From contig NZ_FQVK01000006.1 of NCBI RefSeq assembly GCF_900129345.1, forward strand, positions 62,001 through 126,000: a stretch of DNA of 64,000 nucleotides, given 5' to 3'. This stretch comes from Ruegeria intermedia (GTDB taxonomy: Bacteria; Pseudomonadota; Alphaproteobacteria; Rhodobacterales; Rhodobacteraceae). How positions within the stretch are numbered: the first letter of the stretch is position 1; every line of letters begins with the position of its first letter. This document shows positions 46,123 to 56,786 of the stretch, in pieces. Position numbers and translations under genes: made by a program. The notes under the pieces were generated by a model. It was not told the DNA's origin, did not search any database, and worked only from the letters and a program-made list of their open reading frames with translations.

Positions 46123-48531
46123 TCAGTGCGCCGTGGCGACCGGATTGCCGCCCTCGGCGGCCTTGGCTGCGGCTGCAGCGGCCTCCTCGGCGGCCTCGTC
46201 CCATTCGATCGGCTCGGGTTTGCGCACCAGCGCGCGCTCCAGAACCTCGGACACGTGCTTGACCGGGATGATCTCCAACCCTTCCTTCACGTTGTCCGGG
46301 ATGTCGGCCAGGTCCTTCTCGTTCTCTTCCGGAATCAGCACCGTCTTGATGCCACCCCGCAGAGCCGCGAGCAGTTTCTCCTTCAACCCGCCGATCAGCA
46401 TGGCGTTGCCGCGCAGGGAAACCTCGCCCGTCATGGCGATGTCCTTGCGGACCGGGATACCGGTCAGGACCGACACGATCGAGGTCACCATCGCCAAGCC
46501 GGCGCTGGGGCCATCCTTGGGCGTCGCGCCGTCAGGCACGTGCACATGGATGTCGATCTTGTCGAACTGCGGCGGCTTCACACCGATCTCGGGCGCGATC
46601 GAACGGACATAGGACGAAGCGGCGTCGATGGATTCCTTCATTACATCGCCCAGCTTGCCCGTGGTCTTCATGCGGCCCTTGCCCGGCAGCTTCAGCGCCT
46701 CGATATGCAGCAGATCGCCGCCGACCGAGGTCCAGGCCAGACCGGTCACCACGCCCACCTGATCGTCCTGTTCGGCCAGACCATAGCGGTACTTGGGCAC
46801 GCCCAGGAATTCGTGCAGGTTCTCGGCGGTCACGGTCACCGACTCGGATTCCTTCTTGATGATCCGGGTCAGCGCCTTGCGCGCCACCTTGGCGATTTCG
46901 CGCTCCAGGTTCCGCACGCCCGCCTCGCGGGTATAGAACCGGATGATCGCGGTCAGCGCCTCGTCGGTCAGTTCGAACTCCTTGGCCTTCAGGCCGTGGT
47001 TCTTGACCTGCTTGGGGATCAGGTGCCGCTTGGCGATCTCGCGCTTTTCGTCCTCGGTATAGCCGGCCAGCGGAATGATCTCCATCCGGTCCAGCAGCGG
47101 CCCGGGCATGTTGTAGCTGTTCGACGTGGTCAGGAACATCACGTTCGACAGGTCGTATTCCACCTCAAGGTAGTGGTCCATGAACGTGCTGTTCTGTTCC
47201 GGGTCCAGCACCTCGAGCATGGCCGAGGCCGGATCACCACGGAAGTCCTGCCCCATCTTGTCGATTTCATCGAGCAGGATGAGCGGGTTCGTGGTTTTCG
47301 CCTTTTTCAGCGCCTGGATGATCTTGCCGGGCATCGAGCCGATATAGGTCCGGCGGTGGCCCCTGATCTCGGATTCATCGCGCACGCCGCCCAGCGAGAT
47401 GCGGATGAACTCGCGCCCCGTGGCCTTGGCGACCGATTTGCCCAGCGAGGTCTTGCCCACGCCCGGCGGGCCGACAAGGCACATGATCGGGCCTTTCAGC
47501 TTTTTCGAGCGCTGCTGCACGGCCAGATACTCGACGATCCGCTCCTTGACCTTTTCCAGGCCATAGTGATCGGCGTCCAGGATCTCCTGCGCGCGGCCGA
47601 GGTCTTTCTTGACCCGCGACTTGGTGCCCCACGGCAGCGACAGCAACCAGTCGAGATAGTTCCGCACCACCGTCGCTTCGGCTGACATCGGGCTCATGTT
47701 GCGCAGCTTCTTCAGCTCGGCCTCGGCCTTTTCGCGGGCTTCCTTCGACAGCTTGGTCTCGGCGATCTTGGCTTCCAGTTCGGCGATCTCGTTCGCGCCG
47801 TCCTCGCCGTCGCCCAACTCCTTCTGAATGGCCTTCATCTGCTCATTCAGGTAGTATTCGCGCTGGGTCTTCTCCATCTGCGACTTGACGCGGGTCTTGA
47901 TCTTCTTCTCGACCTGAAGAACCGACATCTCGCCCTGCATCAGGCCATAGACCTTTTCCAGCCGCTCGCTGACGCTGAGCGTCTCCAGCAGGTCCTGCTT
48001 CTGTTCGACCTCGATGCCCAGATGCCCCGCGACCAGATCGGCCAGCTTGGCCGGATCGGTGGTGTCGCTGACCGCGGTCAACGCCTCTTCGGGGATGTTC
48101 TTGCGCACCTTGGCGTAACGCTCGAATTCATCCGCAACCGTGCGCACCAGCGCCTGTGTCGTGGTCACGTCGCCGGGGATTTCATTGAGATACTCGGCGC
48201 GGGCCTCGAAGAACTCGGCGTTGTCGACGAATTCGGTGATCCGTACGCGCGCCTGACCTTCGACCAGAACCTTCACGGTCCCGTCGGGCAGCTTCAGCAG
48301 TTGCAGCACATTGGCCAGCACGCCGGTGCGATAGATGCCGTCCGTATCCGGATCGTCGACCGCCGGGTCGATCTGGCTGGACAGCAGAATCTGCTTGTCG
48401 TCCTGCATCACCTCTTCCAGCGCGCGCACCGATTTTTCACGGCCCACGAACAGCGGCACGATCATGTGCGGAAACACAACGATGTCGCGCAGCGGCAGGA
48501 CGGGGTATGAGGAATTAAGAGGCTCTTGCAT
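46123..48531 (-). CDS. lon: ATP-dependent protease Lon
   Basis: Cytoplasmic quality-control protease of 802 residues. It has the N-terminal substrate domain ([20 protein letters not shown]), coiled coil, AAA+ module with Walker [11 protein letters not shown], and the serine protease domain with the catalytic Ser in [10 protein letters not shown] and Lys in [15 protein letters not shown] low-complexity Ala/Glu tail ends the protein. It stands alone with its own terminator. Confidence 0.98.
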   Translation of the reverse strand: MQEPLNSSYPVLPLRDIVVFPHMIVPLFVGREKSVRALEEVMQDDKQILLSSQIDPAVDDPDTDGIYRTGVLANVLQLLKLPDGTVKVLVEGQARVRITEFVDNAEFFEARAEYLNEIPGDVTTTQALVRTVADEFERYAKVRKNIPEEALTAVSDTTDPAKLADLVAGHLGIEVEQKQDLLETLSVSERLEKVYGLMQGEMSVLQVEKKIKTRVKSQMEKTQREYYLNEQMKAIQKELGDGEDGANEIAELEAKIAETKLSKEAREKAEAELKKLRNMSPMSAEATVVRNYLDWLLSLPWGTKSRVKKDLGRAQEILDADHYGLEKVKERIVEYLAVQQRSKKLKGPIMCLVGPPGVGKTSLGKSVAKATGREFIRISLGGVRDESEIRGHRRTYIGSMPGKIIQALKKAKTTNPLILLDEIDKMGQDFRGDPASAMLEVLDPEQNSTFMDHYLEVEYDLSNVMFLTTSNSYNMPGPLLDRMEIIPLAGYTEDEKREIAKRHLIPKQVKNHGLKAKEFELTDEALTAIIRFYTREAGVRNLEREIAKVARKALTRIIKKESESVTVTAENLHEFLGVPKYRYGLAEQDDQVGVVTGLAWTSVGGDLLHIEALKLPGKGRMKTTGKLGDVMKESIDAASSYVRSIAPEIGVKPPQFDKIDIHVHVPDGATPKDGPSAGLAMVTSIVSVLTGIPVRKDIAMTGEVSLRGNAMLIGGLKEKLLAALRGGIKTVLIPEENEKDLADIPDNVKEGLEIIPVKHVSEVLERALVRKPEPIEWDEAAEEAAAAAAKAAEGGNPVATAH

Positions 48532-48756
48532 GCTCTATCCTTATCATTGGCAAGATGGCGCTGACCCCTGTCGCAGGCAGCCCTTGGCCATCTCCTTCAT
48601 TCGACGATAAAGGTGGGGCGCGGATCGCCCGGTTTCAACCTCGTCGCCTAACCTGTGCCGGTCAGAATGGCCCGAGGTTCCCCCGACTGCAAGGCATCAC
48701 GACAACATATCCACCGAAATGAACAAGACATCCTTATTCACTTCGCGGTTTCGGGA

Positions 48757-49164
48757 TCAGAACACCTGCTGCACGGCCCGAGACAGAAAAAAGCCGTGGC
48801 CATCCAGGTTGCGGCATTCCAGACCTTTGGTGGATGAACTGCAGGTAAATCCTCCGAACCGGCCGGTGACACCGTATTCCGCACGGTCAAATCCGTCCCG
48901 GTTCCGATTCAGTGGCTGGCACAGCATTTGCACGGGACCGGTGTCGAACATCTGAAAGTCATGCCCCCAGTCAGATTGACAGTTCGCGGGGCGCGGCAAC
49001 GCCGGTGGGCCGTGCCTTTCTATGATCGTACACCGAATGTCCGAGGACTCGGCGCTTTCGCCCACCGAACACTGAATGTTTTCGGATGGAGTTTCAAAGG
49101 TCCAGACGTCTGCAATGGCGGGGGATGCGCAAAAAATGACTGCGCCGAGGAAAAAGCGGAACAT
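48757..49164 (-). CDS. Small secreted DUF6636-like protein
   Basis: A 135-residue exported protein with signal peptide MFRFFLGAVIFCASPAIA. The mature part begins VWTFETPSENIQCSVGE and has six cysteines, including CTIIERHGPP and GGFTCSSSTKGLECRN. This pattern fits the DUF6636 family of small secreted proteins; no function is known. ATG 49164 is preferred over the TTG just before it. It lies between lon and tgt without tight spacing to either. Confidence 0.7.
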   Translation of the reverse strand: MFRFFLGAVIFCASPAIADVWTFETPSENIQCSVGESAESSDIRCTIIERHGPPALPRPANCQSDWGHDFQMFDTGPVQMLCQPLNRNRDGFDRAEYGVTGRFGGFTCSSSTKGLECRNLDGHGFFLSRAVQQVF

Positions 49165-49252
49165 CAAAAGTACTCCGGGTCACAAAAACAACTCTGAGCA
49201 AAGCTGTTTCAGAATACCGGAAAACCCCGCGATTGTCACCGGAACGGACAGG

Positions 49253-50383
49253 TTACAGGGGCTCGATATCGCCCTGCGCCCGCTGCGCGTGGAACTCCGC
49301 CTGCCAGGCTTCGAAGGTACCGGCGGCGATGGCGTCCCGCATGCCCTGCATGATTTCCTGGAAATAGTGCAGGTTGTGCCAGGTCAGCAGCATGCCCGAG
49401 ATCATTTCGTTGGCGCGGAACACATGGTGCAGATAGGCACGCGAGTAATTCGAGCAGGCCGGACAACTGCACTGTTCGTCCAAAGGGCGCGGATCGTCGG
49501 CATGGCGCGCGTTCTTGATGTTCACGACACCGCGGCGGGTGAACACCTGCCCCGTCCGCCCAGAACGCGACGGCAGCACGCAATCCATCATGTCGATCCC
49601 GCGCGCCACGGCGCCCACGATGTCATCGGGCTTGCCCACGCCCATCAGATAGCGCGGCTTGTCGGTGGGCAGGAAATCGGGCGCATAGTCCAGACAGTCG
49701 AACATGGCCTCCTGCCCCTCGCCCACGGCAAGGCCGCCAACGGCATAGCCGTCGAAACCGATGGCCTTCAGCGCCTCGGCGCTTTCTTCGCGCAGGTCGC
49801 GCTCCAACCCGCCCTGCATGATCCCGAACAGAGCATGGCCGGGCCGGTCACCAAAAGCCTCGCGCGACCGTTCGGCCCATCGCATCGACAGGCGCATCGA
49901 CTCGGCGATCCGGTCGCGGTCGGCGGGCAAGGCGGGACATTCGTCAAAGCACATCACGATGTCCGACCCCAGCAGGCGCTGGATCTCCATCGACCGCTCG
50001 GGTGTCAGCTCGTGTTTGGAACCGTCGATATGCGATTTGAAGGTCACGCCCTTCTCGGTCAGCTTGCGCAGGCCCGCCAAGGACATCACCTGAAACCCGC
50101 CCGAGTCGGTCAGGATCGGGCGTTCCCAGTTCATGAACTTGTGCAGCCCGCCCAAGCGGTCGATCCGTTCGGCCGTGGGCCGCAGCATCAGGTGATAAGT
50201 GTTGCCCAGCAGGATGTCGGCGCCGGTGGCCCGCACGCTTTCGGGCATCATCGCCTTGACCGTGGCGGCCGTGCCCACGGGCATGAAGGCCGGCGTGCGC
50301 ACCTCGCCCCGCGGCGTGTGGATCACGCCGGTGCGGGCCTTGCCGTCGGTGGCCTTCAGTTCGAATGAAAAACGCTGGGTCAT
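49253..50383 (-). CDS. tgt: Queuine tRNA-ribosyltransferase
   Basis: Inserts preQ1 at the wobble base of GUN-anticodon tRNAs, including tRNA-Asp(GTC) found in this window. The 376 residues start at ATG 50383. [17 protein letters not shown], the catalytic Asp region [12 protein letters not shown], and the zinc site [16 protein letters not shown] are intact. A longer frame to 50437 is unlikely. It is preceded by a nucleoside hydrolase gene on the same strand. Confidence 0.97.
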   Translation of the reverse strand: MTQRFSFELKATDGKARTGVIHTPRGEVRTPAFMPVGTAATVKAMMPESVRATGADILLGNTYHLMLRPTAERIDRLGGLHKFMNWERPILTDSGGFQVMSLAGLRKLTEKGVTFKSHIDGSKHELTPERSMEIQRLLGSDIVMCFDECPALPADRDRIAESMRLSMRWAERSREAFGDRPGHALFGIMQGGLERDLREESAEALKAIGFDGYAVGGLAVGEGQEAMFDCLDYAPDFLPTDKPRYLMGVGKPDDIVGAVARGIDMMDCVLPSRSGRTGQVFTRRGVVNIKNARHADDPRPLDEQCSCPACSNYSRAYLHHVFRANEMISGMLLTWHNLHYFQEIMQGMRDAIAAGTFEAWQAEFHAQRAQGDIEPL

Positions 50384-50446
50384 GTCATCGCCTCGGGTCG
50401 CTGAACCGGGCAGGCTTTGCCCGATCGACGCGCGCAATGCAACCCG

Positions 50447-51358
50447 TCAGGGCAATGTCGCAACCCGCTGCGTGAACAGATCCACGACTTGATCTCCGTT
50501 CACGTCGGTGCACACCAGTACCGGCGGGCGCGACGGATCGGGTCGGGTCGCGCCCCGCGCCTCGCCATCCTGGACGACCCGCAAGCCGGTTTCGTGCAGG
50601 CCGAACATCGACCGGTGCGAACAGGCGATGACGGCGGTCGAGTCGTGCAGGCCGCAACCGTCCAGCCCCGCCACCTCGCGGTAGAAGTTCAGGTAGAACC
50701 GGGAAATGTCACGCAGGAACCCGCCCGTTTCGGGGGCGTTTTTGGCCAGTGACTCGAAATCATCGGCGCGGTACAGCGTTTTCAGCGTGACATCCAGCCC
50801 CACCAGAACCGTCGGCGCTGCGGTCGAGAACACCTCGTCCGCCGCAACGGGATCGTGAAAGATGTTGGCCTCGGCATGAGCATTGATGTTGCCGGGGCAG
50901 AACACCGCCCCGCCCATGATGACCAATTGCCCGATGTTGCGCGCAAAATCCGGGTCCAGCCGCATCGCGTCTGCGATGTTGGTCAACGGCCCCACCGCGC
51001 AGACTGTCAGGTCCTTGCCGTGCCGGCGCGCCATCTCCACCAGGAATTCCGCCGCCGGCAGATCGTGGTTCTGCCCGATCTCGGGGATCTCGGTCAGGTC
51101 GCCAAACCCCTCGTCGCCGTGAACGTGCCGCGAGGGCATATGACCGTCCGCGCCTCGTGCGACGCCCGCCCCCGAGGCAACCGGAACGTCCAGACCCAGC
51201 CGGTGCGCCAGATAACGGGCGTTGCGGCTGGATTGTTCCACATGCGTGTTGCCGAATACGGTGGTCAGCCCCACCAGGTCGAATTCCGGCGCAGCGGCGG
51301 CATAGGCGATGGCCATCGCGTCGTCGATGCCCGGATCGGTGTCGATGATCAGTTTCAT
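50447..51358 (-). CDS. Nucleoside hydrolase (IunH family)
   Basis: Calcium-dependent N-ribohydrolase of 303 residues. The N-terminal DTDPGIDDAMAIAYA holds the Asp cluster that binds calcium and the ribose. NINAHAEANIFHDPVAADEV and GLHDSTAVI supply the remaining active-site residues. It splits ribonucleosides to base and ribose; base preference cannot be read. It is 63 bases upstream of tgt on the same strand. Confidence 0.92.
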   Translation of the reverse strand: MKLIIDTDPGIDDAMAIAYAAAAPEFDLVGLTTVFGNTHVEQSSRNARYLAHRLGLDVPVASGAGVARGADGHMPSRHVHGDEGFGDLTEIPEIGQNHDLPAAEFLVEMARRHGKDLTVCAVGPLTNIADAMRLDPDFARNIGQLVIMGGAVFCPGNINAHAEANIFHDPVAADEVFSTAAPTVLVGLDVTLKTLYRADDFESLAKNAPETGGFLRDISRFYLNFYREVAGLDGCGLHDSTAVIACSHRSMFGLHETGLRVVQDGEARGATRPDPSRPPVLVCTDVNGDQVVDLFTQRVATLP

Positions 51359-51533
51359 CCCGCCCCGATAGCGCAACCAGCCAAGGATGCAAAGCGGTCA
51401 CAGACCGGAATTTCGGCAGCGCGATGCAGCAATCCGTCGTGGGATTCAAAAACCGTTCCCGTCATACCAGAGTTGAAATTACGCGACTCACTCCCCAAAT
51501 GTATACAGTCGTACACAACAAAAGAGGACAGAC

Positions 51534-52424
51534 ATGACCGAAGACCAGATCATCGGATTGCTTTCATCCAACATCATTTTCCTTCTGGCGGCCGTCCTGA
51601 TGGTCGTCGTCATCCTGAAGGGCATCAAGATCGTACCGCAATCCGAGAAATACGTGGTCGAACGGTTCGGACGCCTGCATTCGGTGCTGGGCCCCGGAAT
51701 CAACTTCATCGTGCCGTTTCTGGACGTTGCGCGCCACAAGATCTCGATTCTGGAACGCCAGTTGCCCAACGCCACGCAGGACGCCATCACCAAGGACAAC
51801 GTTTTGGTGCAGATCGACACATCCGTCTTCTACCGCATTCTGGAACCCGAAAAGACCGTGTATCGCATCCGTGACGTCGATGGCGCCATCGCCACCACCG
51901 TGGCAGGCATCGTGCGCGCCGAGATCGGCAAGATGGATCTGGACGAGGTTCAGTCGAACCGCGCACAGCTGATCGAGCGCATTCAGGAAAGCGTTGAAAC
52001 CGCCGTCGACGACTGGGGCATCGAGGTGACCCGGGCCGAGATTCTGGACGTGAACCTGGACCAGGCCACCCGCGACGCGATGCTTCAGCAGTTGAACGCC
52101 GAACGCGCCCGCCGCGCCCAGGTGACCGAGGCCGAGGGCCAGAAGCGCGCCGTCGAGCTGCAGGCCGATGCCGAACTTTATGCCGCCGAACAGACCGCCA
52201 AGGCCCGCCGCATCCAGGCCGACGCCGAAGCCTATGCGACCCAGGTCGTGGCCAAGGCAATCCAGGACAACGGTCTGGAAGCGGCCCAGTATCAGGTCGC
52301 CCTGAAACAGGTCGAAGCGCTGAACGCCCTGGGGCAAGGCAATGGCAGCCAGACGATCGTGGTGCCCGCCAACGCGCTCGAGGCCTTCGGCAATGCCTTC
52401 AACATGCTGAAAGGGGGCAAATGA
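51534..52424 (+). CDS. SPFH/stomatin-like membrane protein (QmcA type)
   Basis: A 296-residue membrane-anchored SPFH (band 7) protein. One N-terminal membrane helix is followed by IVPQSEKYVVERFGRLHSVL and the SPFH domain, then a long alanine/glutamate-rich coiled coil. Such proteins form cage-like oligomers in the membrane and regulate proteases. It overlaps nfeD by four bases; SPFH and NfeD genes are paired in many bacteria. Confidence 0.92.
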   Translation: MTEDQIIGLLSSNIIFLLAAVLMVVVILKGIKIVPQSEKYVVERFGRLHSVLGPGINFIVPFLDVARHKISILERQLPNATQDAITKDNVLVQIDTSVFYRILEPEKTVYRIRDVDGAIATTVAGIVRAEIGKMDLDEVQSNRAQLIERIQESVETAVDDWGIEVTRAEILDVNLDQATRDAMLQQLNAERARRAQVTEAEGQKRAVELQADAELYAAEQTAKARRIQADAEAYATQVVAKAIQDNGLEAAQYQVALKQVEALNALGQGNGSQTIVVPANALEAFGNAFNMLKGGK

Positions 52425-52702
52425 TGGCTGATCCGTTCTGGCTGACCTGGTGGCTGTGGCTGGCGGCGGCACTGGTGCTGGGCATCCTCGAAGTCGCCCT
52501 GCCCGGCTTCATCTTCCTGGGCTTCGCGATCGGCGCCGCCATCACCGGGCTGCTTCTGGCAATCCCCGGCATTGCGCCGGGCCTGGCCGTGCTGCTGCTG
52601 ATCTTTGCGGCCCTGTCCCTGATCGCCTGGCTGATCCTGCGGCGCATGTTCGCCCTGCCGCACGGTCAGGTAAAGACCTTTGACCGTGACATCAACGAAT
52701 GA
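52421..52702 (+). CDS. NfeD-like membrane protein
   Basis: A 93-residue protein with three hydrophobic helices (WLAAALVLGILEVALPGFIF and following) and a short tail. This is the short NfeD form without the ClpP-like protease part. It overlaps the SPFH gene by ATGA, which supports coupled expression and a joint complex. Confidence 0.88.
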   Translation: MMADPFWLTWWLWLAAALVLGILEVALPGFIFLGFAIGAAITGLLLAIPGIAPGLAVLLLIFAALSLIAWLILRRMFALPHGQVKTFDRDINE

Positions 52703-52796
52703 CCACGATGGCGCCCGGCCCTTGGGCGCCATCCGCCTCTGGACGCTGGCGGCGGCTTTCCCTATATAATCGCTCAGGTAACAAGCCGAGGCATCC

Positions 52797-53159
52797 ATGA
52801 CCCACCCAAGCGAACAGTTGGAAGGCACCCCGTTGATCGCGCCTTCTACCGTCGAGCATCCTCTGTACGAGTCCGTGGTCGAGGCCTGCCGGACCGTCTT
52901 TGACCCTGAAATTCCCGTGAACATCTATGATCTGGGTCTGATCTACACGATCGAGATCAGCGACGACAACGCGGTCAAGGTCATCATGACGCTGACCGCG
53001 CCGGGGTGCCCCGTGGCGGGCGACATGCCGGGCTGGGTGGTCGAGGCGATCGAGCCGGTGGCCGGGGTCAAAGAGGTCGACGTCGAATTGACCTGGGAAC
53101 CGCCCTGGGGCATGGAAATGATGTCGGACGAGGCCCGCCTGGAATTGGGCTTCATGTAA
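52797..53159 (+). CDS. SufT-like Fe-S cluster assembly protein (MIP18/DUF59)
   Basis: A 120-residue MIP18-family protein. It has VFDPEIPVNIYDLGLIYTIE and the TAPGCPVAGDMP segment with the conserved Cys. In suf operons such proteins (SufT) help mature Fe-S proteins. Here it stands apart from a suf cluster, but an A-type carrier gene follows 0.55 kb later on the same strand. Confidence 0.88.
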   Translation: MTHPSEQLEGTPLIAPSTVEHPLYESVVEACRTVFDPEIPVNIYDLGLIYTIEISDDNAVKVIMTLTAPGCPVAGDMPGWVVEAIEPVAGVKEVDVELTWEPPWGMEMMSDEARLELGFM

Positions 53160-53207
53160 CGCCGCACGTCCGGGGGACCCGGCATCGCGATCTTTCTTTG
53201 CCTGCGC

Positions 53208-53522
53208 TCATTTCAGGCCACAGGTTGCCTTGATCTCGGCGGCGCGGGCGTCCAGTTGCTCGACATAGTCGCCCGACAGCATCTTCAGCCTTTTCTGCTC
53301 GGTCCCCGCGACCAGCCCCAGCAAGGCGCCGGCCGGCGTGATGGCCAGGATGCTTTCGGCCTGCTGCGCCTGGGCGTGCTTCCTTTCGGCGGCAATGGCT
53401 CTCAGATCGCCCTCGGCGGTGGCGCAATTGACCGGATGCCGGGCCGGATCAGCCACGGCCGGAAAGGCAGTCAAGGCCGCGAAAACGCTGCACAAGATCG
53501 GGGCGAAAAGGGATCGTGTCAT
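53208..53522 (-). CDS. Small secreted protein, unknown function
   Basis: A 104-residue protein with a signal peptide ending FPAVA. The mature part has two cysteines (VNCATAEGD near the start and KATCGLK at the end), probably joined by a disulfide, with a helical Ala/Gln/Glu-rich middle. I do not recognise a family. It lies between the two Fe-S genes but on the other strand. Confidence 0.7.
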   Translation of the reverse strand: MTRSLFAPILCSVFAALTAFPAVADPARHPVNCATAEGDLRAIAAERKHAQAQQAESILAITPAGALLGLVAGTEQKRLKMLSGDYVEQLDARAAEIKATCGLK

Positions 53523-53713
53523 TTCGGGGCCTCCTGTCCCAAAGCGGCGGCGCGATCACACCGCCCCACCTTTAGCATAGAGAGATGAACGCCACGGGCA
53601 ATCTCGGCCATGGGCCAGGCGCGCCCGGCAGAAAAAGACACGAAACCACCGGGCTGGCTTGAGCCTTTGCCCCGGCCGCCCTAGATTATGAATAACGCGC
53701 GAATACGGAGAGC

Positions 53714-54082
53714 ATGATGTTTGGCATTCCCGGCAAGCAGGCCGTGACGATGACCCCGAAGGCGGCCGAGCAGATCGTTCGGCTGATGAAGTCGGGCGGC
53801 CATGCCGGCCTGCGCATCGGCGTCAAGAAGGGCGGATGCGCCGGCATGGAATACACGATGGAATATGTCGATCAGGCCGACCCGAATGACGAGGTCGTCG
53901 AACAGGACGGCGCCCGGGTGATGATTGCGCCCATGGCCCAGATGTTCCTGTTCGGCACGGAAATCGACTATGAAACCTCGCTGCTGGAATCGGGGTTCAA
54001 ATTCAAGAACCCCAACGTGGTCGATGCCTGCGGCTGCGGCGAATCGATCAAGTTCGACGAGTCGCTGGCCCAGCAGGGTTAA
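53714..54082 (+). CDS. A-type Fe-S carrier (IscA/SufA/HesB family)
   Basis: A 122-residue A-type scaffold. The three ligand cysteines are in GGCAGMEYT and ACGCGES. Two ATG codons follow GGAGAGC; either could be the start. It ends with a four-base overlap of stop codons with the convergent oxygenase gene. Confidence 0.93.
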   Translation: MMFGIPGKQAVTMTPKAAEQIVRLMKSGGHAGLRIGVKKGGCAGMEYTMEYVDQADPNDEVVEQDGARVMIAPMAQMFLFGTEIDYETSLLESGFKFKNPNVVDACGCGESIKFDESLAQQG

Positions 54083-54999
54083 GGGTTCTGTTTCAGGTGC
54101 AGATAGGTTTCCTGAAAGCGCCGGGTCAGATGGTCCCCGGCGCTGATCGTCCGGCCTGAACCGGGCGGCGCGACATTGGTGTCGTAGGACGGGTTGAAGA
54201 ACAGCGGAACCGAGATCCGCTCGTCCCGACCGCCCCTGACGCGGTGCATGGTGGCCTTGACGCGCCCCGCGGTCCAGAATTCCAGCATTTCCCCGAAATT
54301 GATGATGAAAGTGCCAGGGTCAGCCTGCACCGGTTGCCATTCGCCTCCGGGCATTTGAACTTCGAGCCCGGGCTGACCGTCGGTGGCCAGAAGAGTCAGA
54401 CAGCCATAGTCGGTATGCGCGGCGATGCCGAAATCCTTTGCGCCTGCCCAGTCCGGGCGCCGGGGATAGTAGTTGCCGCGCAGCAAGGCCATCGGCGTGT
54501 CGAATGCCCGGTCGAAACTGTTGGCGTCCTGCCCCAGGGCGCAGGCGATGGCCCGCAGGATCCGCATCGCCACCGCACAGGCATCCGCGTAATAGGCTTG
54601 GATGACGGCGCGAAACTCGGGCGGCTGCGCGGGCCACAAGTTCGGCGCATAGACGCTCAGCCCCCGGCCCTGATACGGGTTTCCCGGCGGCAATTCGTAC
54701 CCGCAATCGAATACTCCCTTGTAGTCGGGGTTGGCATCCGGGTCGACCTGCTCGGACCCGGGCGCGCCCCAGCCGCGGTTCGCGCCCGTCCGCGCCATGT
54801 CCACCGCCCGCTTGTCGGCGCGCGGCAGGTGGAAGAACGCGCGGTAGGTTTCGATGACGGAACGCACGCGATCTGCGGTCAATCCGGTATTTGAGACCGT
54901 CAGAAACCCGACCCGTTGCGCTGCATCGGCAAGGCGCGCCAGATCTTCGGGCGCGCGGCGGTCCAGTTTTGCAAGATCCAGGTCGTCGATCATCGGCAT
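54079..54999 (-). CDS. 2-Oxoglutarate/Fe(II)-type oxygenase, IPNS-like family
   Basis: A 306-residue non-heme iron oxygenase of the isopenicillin-N-synthase-like family. The iron triad is HTDYG (His and Asp) and MHRVRGG (His), and ERISVPLFFNP carries the Arg-x-Ser co-substrate site. The N-terminal domain begins IDDLDLAKLDRRAPEDL. The start is ATG 54999 or 54993. The substrate is unknown. It is convergent with the A-type carrier and divergent from tpiA. Confidence 0.87.
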   Translation of the reverse strand: MPMIDDLDLAKLDRRAPEDLARLADAAQRVGFLTVSNTGLTADRVRSVIETYRAFFHLPRADKRAVDMARTGANRGWGAPGSEQVDPDANPDYKGVFDCGYELPPGNPYQGRGLSVYAPNLWPAQPPEFRAVIQAYYADACAVAMRILRAIACALGQDANSFDRAFDTPMALLRGNYYPRRPDWAGAKDFGIAAHTDYGCLTLLATDGQPGLEVQMPGGEWQPVQADPGTFIINFGEMLEFWTAGRVKATMHRVRGGRDERISVPLFFNPSYDTNVAPPGSGRTISAGDHLTRRFQETYLHLKQNP

Positions 55000-55126
55000 A
55001 CAGGTCCAATTGGCCCCCGCAGAGTGGCGGCGAAACCGGCGCCTCGCAACCGGAATTGTCACGCCCGGGCAGCGGTGCTAACTGGAGTACAACCATAAAC
55101 GCATCAACGACCGCGGAGGACCCGAC

Positions 55127-55873
55127 ATGCGACGCAAGCTGGCGGCAGGCAACTGGAAGATGAACGGAACCGGGGCCGCGCTGTCCGAGCTGCAAACGCT
55201 GGAGCAAAGCCACCCCGCGCCCACGGTCGATATTCTGATCTGTCCGCCGGCCACCCTGATCCACCGCGCGGCGCAAACGGTCGGGGACAGCATCGCCATC
55301 GGCGGTCAGGATTGCCATGCCGAACGCTCTGGCGCGCATACGGGCGACATCAGCGCCGAGATGCTGAAGGACGCGGGTGCGACCCATGTGATTCTGGGCC
55401 ATTCCGAACGGCGCGAGGACCACGGCGAACAGGACGAGGACGTGCGTGCCAAGGCCCGTGCGGCCATGGATGCCGGCCTGGTCGCCATCATCTGCGTCGG
55501 CGAAAGCCTCGAGCAGCGCGAAGCCGCCAACACGCTGGACATCATCGGCGGGCAACTGTCGGGGTCGGTGCCCGACCAGTCGACCGGCGAAAACCTGGTG
55601 ATTGCCTACGAGCCGATCTGGGCCATCGGCACCGGCAAGGTCCCGACGCTGGACGAGATCGGCGAGGTTCACGACTTCATCCGCGCCCGGCTTGAACGTC
55701 GGTTCGGCGAGGGTGTGGGGCGGTCGGTGCGGTTGCTGTACGGAGGCTCGGTAAAACCCGCCAATGCGGCCGAGATCTTCGGCGTGTCGAACGTGGATGG
55801 TGCGCTGGTCGGCGGGGCCAGCCTGAAGGCCGGCGATTTCTCGGGCATCATCTCGGCGCTCGAACAGGCCTGA
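55127..55873 (+). CDS. tpiA: Triosephosphate isomerase
   Basis: Interconverts dihydroxyacetone phosphate and glyceraldehyde 3-phosphate, 248 residues. [10 protein letters not shown] (Lys), LGHSERRED (His) and [12 protein letters not shown] (Glu) are the catalytic segments, and [10 protein letters not shown] binds the phosphate. A glycosyltransferase follows after 64 bases on the same strand. Confidence 0.97.
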   Translation: MRRKLAAGNWKMNGTGAALSELQTLEQSHPAPTVDILICPPATLIHRAAQTVGDSIAIGGQDCHAERSGAHTGDISAEMLKDAGATHVILGHSERREDHGEQDEDVRAKARAAMDAGLVAIICVGESLEQREAANTLDIIGGQLSGSVPDQSTGENLVIAYEPIWAIGTGKVPTLDEIGEVHDFIRARLERRFGEGVGRSVRLLYGGSVKPANAAEIFGVSNVDGALVGGASLKAGDFSGIISALEQA

Positions 55874-55937
55874 CCCGTCTGCCGCCAATCGAATGCCGGC
55901 TTGGCCGTGCGATCACCTCAAACCCGGGGCCGGAACC

Positions 55938-56744
55938 ATGAAAGTCTGTGTCATCTGCATGAAATGGGGCAATCTCTACGGCCCCGAATACGTCAACCTG
56001 CTGTACCGGGCGGTTCAGGACAACCTGTCGATCGAGCACGATTTCATCTGCATCTCCGATGATTTCACGGGACTCGAGCCCGGCATCAAACGGCAGCCCT
56101 TTGCCTTTCCCCAGTTGGACCGCCCGCTTTGGACGCATGGAAAATGGCCCAAGCTTCAGATGTTCGACCGCCGGATCGTCGGCCAGTACGATGCGGCGCT
56201 GTTCCTGGACCTCGACCTGCTGATCACCGGCGATCTCGACCCGCTGTTCCAGATCACGCTGGACAAGGGCGGGCTGTATCTGATGCCCAAGTTCCGCGGC
56301 TTCGTCTGGCGGATGATTCCGGCCGGTTTCTGGGATCTCGTGCCGTGGCTGATGAACAAGGTCACCCGTGGCAATTCATCCGTGGTGGGCTTTGTCCCGT
56401 CCCAGCAATATCACCTGTTCGACGAGTTTGACGGCGACACCCATCTGCCGAAATACGAAAACGACCAGAACTATATTTCGGCCCTGGCCTACAGGCGTCG
56501 GTGCTTCCCCAAGAACTGGTGCATCGGCCTGATCCACCTGGTGCCCTACTGGCCGTTCGGCCTGATCTACAAACCCTATCGGAACCTGCCCCGGCGTCCC
56601 AAGATCGTGATCTTCAACGGCCGGCCCAATCCCGACGAACTTGTCAACGACGACATCGGATCCTGGGGTGCGCGGCGGCGGCGGGCCTACGGAGGCATCC
56701 GGTGGGTCGCGGACTATCTGGCGAAATACGGCGACCCGGCCTGA
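55938..56744 (+). CDS. Glycosyltransferase-like protein
   Basis: A 268-residue soluble protein with a GT-A-like fold. It begins KVCVICMKWGNLYGPEYVN. The DxD-type metal/nucleotide-sugar site is in LFLDLDLLITGDLDPLF, and a Trp/Arg-rich C-terminal part follows. Similar proteins in Roseobacters occur with surface polysaccharide genes. Donor and acceptor are unknown. It lies downstream of tpiA, perhaps in its transcript. Confidence 0.72.
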   Translation: MKVCVICMKWGNLYGPEYVNLLYRAVQDNLSIEHDFICISDDFTGLEPGIKRQPFAFPQLDRPLWTHGKWPKLQMFDRRIVGQYDAALFLDLDLLITGDLDPLFQITLDKGGLYLMPKFRGFVWRMIPAGFWDLVPWLMNKVTRGNSSVVGFVPSQQYHLFDEFDGDTHLPKYENDQNYISALAYRRRCFPKNWCIGLIHLVPYWPFGLIYKPYRNLPRRPKIVIFNGRPNPDELVNDDIGSWGARRRRAYGGIRWVADYLAKYGDPA

Positions 56745-56786
56745 GGGATCCGAACCGGCGCACCGGTTCGGATCGGATCCTTCCCG

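Noticed and set aside
48540-48600. Possible heat-shock (RpoH) promoter before lon
   Set aside because: A CCATCT element is present at fair spacing from CCTGCG, but the -35 match is too weak to call.
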